64,000 bases of DNA, taken from NCBI RefSeq assembly GCF_001641335.1, contig NZ_LVEM01000005.1, forward strand, positions 248,001-312,000. Reading direction: 5' to 3'. The stretch comes from Bradyrhizobium stylosanthis (GTDB taxonomy: Bacteria; Pseudomonadota; Alphaproteobacteria; Rhizobiales; Xanthobacteraceae). The position numbers and the translations under genes were made by a program. Below are positions 58,501 to 64,000 of this stretch, one piece after another (positions within the stretch are counted from its first letter, which is position 1; the number at the start of each line of letters is the position of its first letter). Under the pieces are notes generated by a model. That model saw nothing but the letters and a program-made list of their open reading frames with translations, did not search any database and was not told where the DNA came from.

Positions 58501-59196
58501 TCAATTCCCGTGCAAGCGCTGCGTGGCGCGGCGGGCGAACCATTCGGCGGCGATCAGCGCGCCGATCGCGAGCACGATCGAGACGATCACCAGCCGGCCC
58601 GCCGCGGCATCGCCGTCGGGCGTCTGGATCAACGAGTAGATCGCGGACGAAATCGTCTGGGTCTCGCCTGGAATGTTCGAGACGAAGGTGATGGTCGCGC
58701 CGAACTCGCCGATCGCCTTGGCAAAGCCCAGCACCATGCCGGCGAGCACGCCGGGCAGCGCCAAGGGCAGCGTCACCGTGAAGAATACCTTCCAGGGCGC
58801 TGCGCCCAGCGTCTCGGCGGCCTGCTCGAGCCGGCGGTCGATCGCTTCGATCGACAGCCGCATCGGGCGCACCAGTAGTGGAAACGACATGATGCCGCAG
58901 GCCAGCGCCGCACCGGTCCAGCGGAACGCGAAGACGATGCCGAGATGGTCGGCGAGGAAGCCGCCGACGAGTCCCTTCCGGCCGAAGGTGAGGAGCAGCA
59001 GATAGCCGGTGACGACCGGCGGCAGCACCAGCGGCAAGTGCACCACCGCATCGAGAAATGATTTACCCCAGAAGTCACGCCGGGCGAGCACCCACGCCAG
59101 TGCGATGCCGAACGGCGTCGCGACCAGCGTGGCAATGACGGCGACCCTGAGCGAGAGCAGGATCGCGGTCCATTCGGCGGGAGAGATGTCGAACAC
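58501..59196 (-). CDS. modB: Molybdate ABC transporter permease
   Basis: A 231-residue inner-membrane permease with five or six hydrophobic segments. The coupling region is EAIDRRLEQAAETLGAAPWK followed by VFFTVTLPLALPGVLAGMVL, and AKAIGEFGATITFVSNIPGETQT is the hallmark of ModB. It lies between modA (21-base gap) and modC (2-base gap), so all three are one operon. Confidence 0.96.
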   Translation of the reverse strand: MFDISPAEWTAILLSLRVAVIATLVATPFGIALAWVLARRDFWGKSFLDAVVHLPLVLPPVVTGYLLLLTFGRKGLVGGFLADHLGIVFAFRWTGAALACGIMSFPLLVRPMRLSIEAIDRRLEQAAETLGAAPWKVFFTVTLPLALPGVLAGMVLGFAKAIGEFGATITFVSNIPGETQTISSAIYSLIQTPDGDAAAGRLVIVSIVLAIGALIAAEWFARRATQRLHGN

Positions 59197-59217
59197 GAAG
59201 GGTTTGGTTTGCGAGAA

Positions 59218-60003
59218 TCAGGTCGTGGGGCTGACCAGGAATTTGAAGCCGTATTTTTCCAGAATGGTCTTGGCGGCCGTCGAGCGCAGGAAGGCGAGGT
59301 AGTCGCTGGTCACGCCCTTTGCCGTCGCGGTCGCCGCGACCGGATAGATGATCGCGGGATGCGAATCCGCCGGGAAGGTGCCGACGATCTTCACGCCCGG
59401 CTCGACCTTGGCGTCGGTGGAGTAGACGATGCCGAGCGCGGCCTCGCCGCGGGCAACCAGTGTCAGCGCGGCCCGCACGCTCTCGGCCATCGCGAATTTC
59501 GGCTCGGCGGCCTGCCAGGCGCCGAGCTTCTCCAGCGCGGCCTTGGCGTATTTGCCGACCGGCACTGACTTGACGTCACCGGTCGCGATCCTGCCGTCGC
59601 CGGCGAGTTTTGCGAGGTCGAAGCCTTGCGCGATCGCGACGTTGTCGATCTTGGAATCCTTCGGCGCGATCAGCACGATGCTGTTGCCGAGCAGGTTGAC
59701 GCGCGTCGGCTCGTTGATGGTCTTCTTGGAGATGGCGTAGTCCATCCAGTCGGTGTCGGCGGAGACGAACACGTCGGCCGGCGCGCCCTGCTCGATCTGC
59801 TTGGCCAGCACCGAGCTCGCGGCATAGGAGACGCTGAACTTGACGCCGGTCTTGGCCGTGTAGGCGGCGTCGATCTCGTCGAGCGCGTTCTTCATCGAGG
59901 CCGCTGCGAACACGGTGATGGTCTTGTCCTCCGCCGCGGCGGGCGAAAGGCTCGCGCTCGCGAGGATGACGAAGGCGGTGAAAAGTCCGGCGATACGAAC
60001 CAT
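59218..60003 (-). CDS. modA: Molybdate-binding periplasmic protein
   Basis: A 261-residue binding protein with signal peptide ending LSPAAA. ITVFAAASMKNALDEIDAAY holds the oxyanion-binding serines, YAASSVLAKQIEQGAPADVFVSAD the second binding loop, and ALGIVYSTDAKV the last. These are ModA hallmarks. GGAGCG lies upstream of the ATG at 60003. It starts modABC, whose molybdenum supports nitrate reductase and, in diazotrophs, nitrogenase. I found no convincing ModE box. Confidence 0.95.
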   Translation of the reverse strand: MVRIAGLFTAFVILASASLSPAAAEDKTITVFAAASMKNALDEIDAAYTAKTGVKFSVSYAASSVLAKQIEQGAPADVFVSADTDWMDYAISKKTINEPTRVNLLGNSIVLIAPKDSKIDNVAIAQGFDLAKLAGDGRIATGDVKSVPVGKYAKAALEKLGAWQAAEPKFAMAESVRAALTLVARGEAALGIVYSTDAKVEPGVKIVGTFPADSHPAIIYPVAATATAKGVTSDYLAFLRSTAAKTILEKYGFKFLVSPTT

Positions 60004-60197
60004 GGGGTGCGCTCCGTGCGAGCTCGCGCGCACAAATGCACGCGCAAATCTGGCGTTGGCTGGGTCTGGCTTGCGATGGGCGGACGCGCTGTTCCACGGG
60101 TCCTTGCGACGGCTTACGGCCGGCAGGGATATCGCGTTGCAAACATAGCAGGCCGGGGCCTCAGGTCAAAGGCGACCGTTTGTCTGGCCAAATGGCG

Positions 60198-60701
60198 CTA
60201 TTGCGCCGGCAGGATCGCGATCGACAGCGAATTGTCCCTGGCGCCGCTGACCTGGAGCACGAAGGGCTTGTCCGACAGCTCGTATTTCATGGTCTTGCGG
60301 ATGCCGTCGCAATTGGTGGCGCCGCTGAAGGCCACGGGCTTGAGGAAATGCCCGTCCTGGACCACGTCCACCCAGGCACCCGAGGAGAGGCTGATCGTAT
60401 AGAGCCCGGCCTTCGGCGCCTTGATGCCGGTGAAGCCGGCAAAGGTGCCGTCCTTCGGTGCCCGCTCCGGCGGCGAGGGCAGTTTTGCGTCCTGCGGCGC
60501 GACCAGCGCCAGCGTGATGGCGGAGGACGGCAAGGCCCTTTGTTCGCTCCCCGAAGCGAGCTTGGCGCGATCCGGCGCAGTCAGCGCCGCGCGCTCGCGC
60601 TCGATCGGCCATTTGAACTTGTCGCAGCCGCTCGGCTCCTCGGCGGCCAGAGCGGAGGTCGCACTGAGCGAAAGCGCAGCGAGCAGGGTGAGGACGCGCA
60701 T
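60198..60701 (-). CDS. Exported protein, function unknown
   Basis: A 167-residue protein with a signal peptide (RVLTLLAALSLSATSALA). The mature domain has two cysteines (GCDKFKW and TNCDGIRKT) and an all-beta end reminiscent of pre-peptidase C-terminal domains (GLYTISLSSGAWVDVVQDG, PFVLQVSGARDNSLSIAI). GGAA precedes the ATG at 60701; an ATG 12 bases further up is equally possible. No function is known. Confidence 0.7.
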   Translation of the reverse strand: MRVLTLLAALSLSATSALAAEEPSGCDKFKWPIERERAALTAPDRAKLASGSEQRALPSSAITLALVAPQDAKLPSPPERAPKDGTFAGFTGIKAPKAGLYTISLSSGAWVDVVQDGHFLKPVAFSGATNCDGIRKTMKYELSDKPFVLQVSGARDNSLSIAILPAQ

Positions 60702-60845
60702 ATGGAATTCCATCGTTGGCCACGCGAACGGCGCGGGGCGTGCGGTCAGGTTTGTTGAAGGACGGGATGCGCATCCCGGAGTGCCGCGGGCTTACGGCCG
60801 GGCGGCAGCTCATTCTATCGCATTCGCGCAGCGCAAACCACCATC

Positions 60846-60987
60846 GTCGTCCTGGACAAGCGCAGCGAAGCGGAGCGCCGATCCAGGACCCATTACCCCA
60901 AGGCGCAGTTTGGCGAAGACTCGGAGTTAGCAGGTCGCACCACGACTCCTCCCTGGGGTAATGGGTCCTGGCTTTCGCCAGGACGAC
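60846..60987. repeat. Long palindromic repeat, GTCGTCCTGGACAAG variant
   Basis: GTCGTCCTGGACAAGCGCAG with CGCCGATCCAGGACCCATTA pairs with GTAATGGGTCCTGGC and TTTCGCCAGGACGAC. The left arm carries a CGCAGCGAAGCGGAGCG insertion that replaces the usual GCGAAAGC. Confidence 0.85.
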
Positions 60988-61030
60988 GGCGGGGGTGTGT
61001 GGCGGCGACTTCAATCGCTCGCATGCGCCC

Positions 61031-61990
61031 CTACGGCTTCGCATCCCCCGCATGCAGCACCACCTTGCAGGCCGCCGGCATCTGCGCCAGCGTCATCGGC
61101 GGCTTGGGCTTCGGCGGCTCCGGCGGGGGCTTTGGATGCAGCACGCCGTCGCTGAACCAGTAGGCGAGATCGGCCTCCTTGCAGCCTTCGTCCTCCGACT
61201 GCGACGGTTGGCCCTCGCACTCCCCGGCGCCCGCGGGGCAGCGCATGCGGATGTGGAAGTGATAGTCGTGGCCCCACCAGGGACGGATCTTCGAGAGCCA
61301 GGAGCGGTCGCCCTTGGCCTCGCGGCACAGCGCCTTCTTGATCGCGGCATTGACGAAGATGCGTTGCACCGCCGGCTCCTGCGCCGCGTCGCGCAGCACC
61401 AGCACGTGGCCGGGCGTGAACACCCTGGGATCGACGTCGAGCCGGTCCTGCCGCACCATCATCACCGCCGACATCTCCTCGCGCTCCTCGCGCGAGAGCC
61501 GGCGATCCGGCATCGGCGTCAGCCAGATGTCGGCATCCAGACCGATCTGGTGGCTCGCATGGCCCGACAGCGCCGGCCCGCCGCGCGGCTGGGCGATGTC
61601 GCCGACCAGGATGCCCGGCCAGCCCGCGTCCTTGTGCGCCCTGGCGGAAAGCCGCTTGATCAGCGCGATCATGTCGGGGTGGCCGTAATTGCGGTTACGC
61701 GACAGCCGCATCACCTGCCAATTGTCGCCGTTGAGCGGCATCTGCGCGGCGCCGCCGATGCAGCCCTTGGTGTAGGAACCGATCACATGCGCCGCCCCTT
61801 TCGAGGGCAGCAGCTTTCGCGCGAACAGTTCCTTGGCGCCGAGATGCGGATCGTTGGGATTGGCGAGCGGCGGCAGCGGCTTCGGGTGGACGCTGCCCTT
61901 GTCCTGGGCCAGCGCGCCGCCGGCGGCCAGGACTTTTATGACGACGAGCGTCACGACAAGCAGGAGAGGGGCGATGCGGCGGGGACTCAT
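61031..61990 (-). CDS. mepA: Penicillin-insensitive murein endopeptidase
   Basis: A 319-residue periplasmic zinc DD-endopeptidase of the MepA (LAS) family that cuts peptidoglycan cross-links. The signal peptide is residues 1-29. Zinc-site blocks are SGHASHQIGLDADIW (His144 and Asp151-153 region) and WWGHDYHFHIRM. NRNYGHPDMIALIKRLS is also typical. The C-terminus has a Pro/Lys-rich extension (HPKPPPEPPKPKPPM). It is divergent from an L,D-transpeptidase 130 bases away, and the two could act together in wall remodelling. Confidence 0.95.
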   Translation of the reverse strand: MSPRRIAPLLLVVTLVVIKVLAAGGALAQDKGSVHPKPLPPLANPNDPHLGAKELFARKLLPSKGAAHVIGSYTKGCIGGAAQMPLNGDNWQVMRLSRNRNYGHPDMIALIKRLSARAHKDAGWPGILVGDIAQPRGGPALSGHASHQIGLDADIWLTPMPDRRLSREEREEMSAVMMVRQDRLDVDPRVFTPGHVLVLRDAAQEPAVQRIFVNAAIKKALCREAKGDRSWLSKIRPWWGHDYHFHIRMRCPAGAGECEGQPSQSEDEGCKEADLAYWFSDGVLHPKPPPEPPKPKPPMTLAQMPAACKVVLHAGDAKP

Positions 61991-62120
61991 GCCCGGCTGT
62001 TATAACCCAACGGCGCGTCAGGGTTAAGAATTAGGCTTTCAATCCGGCGTCTGCTCACAGCGACTTTACAGCCGCAAGCCGCGGGCGACATCATGCCCCC
62101 GAGGCAAAGGACTTTTCATT

Positions 62121-62564
62121 ATGACATTTTCTATGGCGCGGCTCGCGAGGCGGGCCGCCATGGCATTTTTTGGACTGATCCCGCTGATCGCGCCCCCGGC
62201 GCGGGCCGATCTCAGGGTCAACATCGACAAATCATCCCAGCGGATGTCGGTGCGTGTCGACGGCGCGCCGCGCTATTCCTGGCCGGTGTCGACGGGGCGC
62301 AACGGCTACGGCACGCCGAGCGGCACGTTCCATCCGCAGGCGATGATGCGGCGCTACTTCTCACGCAAATACTACAATGCACCGATGCCGCACGCGATCT
62401 TCTTCTATCACGGCTTCGCCATCCACGGCACGAACGACATCTCGCGCCTGGGCGGCCCGGCCTCGCATGGCTGTGTCCGCCTGCATCCCGCGCATGCGGC
62501 AGCCCTGTTCGCATTGGTCCAGCGCGAGGGTGCGCGCAACACCACGATCCGCATTTCGAACTAG
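62121..62564 (+). CDS. L,D-transpeptidase (YkuD domain)
   Basis: A 147-residue exported enzyme with signal peptide ending APPARA. The YkuD active site is complete: IHGTND with His102 and ASHGCVRL with His116 and Cys118. It would form 3-3 peptidoglycan cross-links or attach proteins to the wall. At this length it is a bare catalytic domain. It is divergent from mepA. Confidence 0.95.
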   Translation: MTFSMARLARRAAMAFFGLIPLIAPPARADLRVNIDKSSQRMSVRVDGAPRYSWPVSTGRNGYGTPSGTFHPQAMMRRYFSRKYYNAPMPHAIFFYHGFAIHGTNDISRLGGPASHGCVRLHPAHAAALFALVQREGARNTTIRISN

Positions 62565-62921
62565 GACCATCGCCGCTTTCTGCGCCGGACGGCCGCATTT
62601 TTAACGGCGCGATAACCGTATCCTGCATTGACCAAAATTCGTGCGCGGCGCGGGCGATTGCCGGCGCGCGCATGCAATCGAGCGCGATTTCGTAAACGAT
62701 TCAACCGAACGCGTAATTTTGCGCCAGCACGACCTCCGATCGTGATGGCCGATCAGGTTGGATGCGTCCGCCGGCGCGTCTTGCGCCTCGCAAACAGGCA
62801 CGATCGGCGGCTCAACGCCTGCTCCGGCCATCGCGAGGCGGGCGAAGATTACTTTTTTTTCAGACACTTGCCTCAAGACTTCGCCCGCAAGACTTGCGTC
62901 CGCAAGGCGCGACTGGGACAT
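62565..62921. other. Intergenic region, no gene recognised
   Basis: 357 bases between the transpeptidase stop and the chosen start of the PAS-GGDEF gene. It contains an eight-T run at 62853-62860 and a richer A/T stretch around 62690-62725. The downstream reading frame stays open to an ATG at 62745, so part of it could be coding. No hairpin or operator stood out. Confidence 0.45.
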
Positions 62922-64000
62922 GTGACGTTGAGTTTGGGGTCTCCAAAACCAAGAAAGCGAAAGCGCATATCGCTCGCCGGCCTGGCGCCGCGAAAGCCGC
63001 GCTTCGCGCGCGCGCCCCGTCCTCTGCCTGCACCCGATGAGCTCCTGCAGAGCCGCGCGGAGGCGGAAGCCGCGATCGCGGAGGCGCGCAAGTCCCATGA
63101 GCGGCTGCGCCAGGCCATCGACCTCCTGCCGCAGGGCATCGTGTTCCTGGATGCGGAGGGCCGTTACGTCCTCTGGAACAAGAAATATTCCGAGATCTAC
63201 AGCAAGACCGCCGACCTCTTCGCCGAAGGCGCGCGCCTCGAAGACACGCTGCGTGTCGGCGTCGCGCGCGGCGACTATCCCGAGGCCGAAGGCCACGAGG
63301 ACGAGTGGATCGCCGAGCGGCTGCAAAGGCTCTATCAGCCCGGCGCACGCCATGAGCAGAAGCTGGCGGACGGCCGCGTCATCATGATCGACGAGCGGCT
63401 GACCGACGACGGCGGCGTCGTCGGCCTGCGCGTCGACATCACCGAGCTGAAGCAGCGCGAGGCCTCGTTCCGCCTGCTGTTCGACGGCAATCCCGTGCCC
63501 ATGATCGTCTGCGCGCTCGACGACGAGCGCATCCTTGGCGTCAATGACGCCGCGATCGCCCATTACGGCTATAGCCGCGCCGAGTTCGAGAAGCTGACGA
63601 TACGGTCCCTGCAGGCCTTCGACAGCGAGCCGCCCTGGACCACGGACCGGTCCAGCGATGAACAGGTCGCGCGCACCTGGAAGCACGTCAAGGCCGACGG
63701 CGCCCTGATCGACCTTGCGATCTATTCCCGCGAATTGACCTATGCCGAGCGGCCCGCGGTGCTGCTGGCGCTGATGGACATCACCGAGCGCAAGCGCGCC
63801 GAGGCGCGGCTCGCCTTCATGGCGCAGCATGACGGGCTGACCGGCCTGCCGAACCGCAACCTGCTGCGCCAGCAGGCCGACGAGATGCTGCAGCATACGC
63901 GCCGCAGCCCCGAGAAGGTCGCGCTCTTGATGCTGGGGCTCGACAATTTCAAGTCGGTCAACGACACGCTGGGACACGCCGTCGGCGACAAGCTGCTGCG
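62922..64000 (+). CDS. PAS-PAS-GGDEF signalling protein, 3' end outside window
   Basis: Over 359 residues are visible and the frame is open at the window end. After a basic N-terminus (SPKPRKRKR) a PAS-like domain (AIDLLPQGIVFLDAEGRYV through DGGVVGLRVDITELKQRE) is followed by a second PAS domain (FRLLFDGNPVPMIVCALDDE through LLALMDITERKRAEARL). The start of a GGDEF domain follows (HDGLTGLPNRNLL, LMLGLDNFKSVNDTLGHAVGD). An EAL domain often follows in such proteins but cannot be seen. The start is uncertain: GTG 62922 (GGGA upstream) or ATG 62745. Role: c-di-GMP turnover in response to a sensed signal. Confidence 0.88.
   Translation, partial: MTLSLGSPKPRKRKRISLAGLAPRKPRFARAPRPLPAPDELLQSRAEAEAAIAEARKSHERLRQAIDLLPQGIVFLDAEGRYVLWNKKYSEIYSKTADLFAEGARLEDTLRVGVARGDYPEAEGHEDEWIAERLQRLYQPGARHEQKLADGRVIMIDERLTDDGGVVGLRVDITELKQREASFRLLFDGNPVPMIVCALDDERILGVNDAAIAHYGYSRAEFEKLTIRSLQAFDSEPPWTTDRSSDEQVARTWKHVKADGALIDLAIYSRELTYAERPAVLLALMDITERKRAEARLAFMAQHDGLTGLPNRNLLRQQADEMLQHTRRSPEKVALLMLGLDNFKSVNDTLGHAVGDKLL

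Noticed and set aside
60004..60170. A ModE-type operator before modA
   Set aside because: Some TATG...GATAT symmetry is present but the ATCGCTATATA-like half-sites are not matched well enough.
62601..63977. A 458-codon minus-strand open frame
   Set aside because: It is antisense to the PAS-PAS-GGDEF gene, whose protein shows clear domains. The antisense product is Arg/Gly/Ala-rich with no recognisable motif, typical of high-GC shadow frames.

Overview
The window looks like a chromosomal segment of Bradyrhizobium or a close relative (Nitrobacteraceae, Alphaproteobacteria). The evidence is high GC with long antisense shadow ORFs, a dense set of ordinary Bradyrhizobium-type genes, and many copies of palindromic intergenic repeats of the kind common in this genus (arms such as GTCGTCCCGGCGAAGGCCGG and GGTTATGGGTCCCGG). 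This assignment comes from recall of gene and repeat style, not from a search. I saw no rRNA, tRNA, CRISPR array, transposase or integrase.

Layout. 1-8.8 kb: the end of a catalase gene, an amidohydrolase, a doxX-DsrE-TlpA redox operon with a divergent LysR regulator, two alpha/beta hydrolases, a long-chain-type acyl-CoA dehydrogenase and a ketopantoate-reductase-like enzyme. 8.9-16 kb: an enoyl-CoA hydratase, a NADAR protein, a small secreted protein, then a LysR regulator divergent from an FAD oxidoreductase followed by an SsuABC/TauABC-like ABC transporter. 16-21.6 kb: a hydroxybenzoate/gentisate catabolic locus (gentisate dioxygenase, GST-type isomerase, MarR regulator, aryl-CoA ligase, flavin hydroxylase). 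21.8-31.2 kb: small secreted proteins, a zinc-free MDR reductase, a DAACS symporter coupled to a solute-binding protein, an ATP-grasp protein, ferredoxin-NADP reductase, a membrane-anchored glutamate-synthase-like protein and a PilZ protein. 31.4-40.9 kb: a CNNM/CBS membrane protein, a fused outer-membrane barrel-porin, a creatininase-family hydrolase, and a divergent five-gene operon (ABC transporter, hydroxyacid dehydrogenase, double AprI/Inh protein). 41-49 kb: a phage-like lysin, small proteins, a PQQ/cytochrome c dehydrogenase and an isolated phage tailspike-like beta-helix protein. 49.3-64 kb: radC, an exported intradiol dioxygenase, a DMT exporter, an Ada-like regulator, map, an MscS channel, a CPA1 antiporter, modABC, two cell-wall enzymes and the start of a PAS-GGDEF protein.

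How genes work together. The best-supported system is at 16-21.6 kb: a CoA ligase and an FAD aryl-CoA hydroxylase would yield gentisyl-CoA, and gentisate dioxygenase plus a maleylpyruvate-isomerase-like GST continue the gentisate route. Two copies of a near-identical 25-nt site (23 of 25 bases identical) overlap the promoters of the dioxygenase and the hydroxylase/ligase operon. They are probable operators for the MarR protein encoded between them. A thioesterase and fumarylpyruvate hydrolase are not in the window.

Most start codons were chosen from a visible Shine-Dalgarno match and the expected N-terminus. Where this is weak the entry says so.
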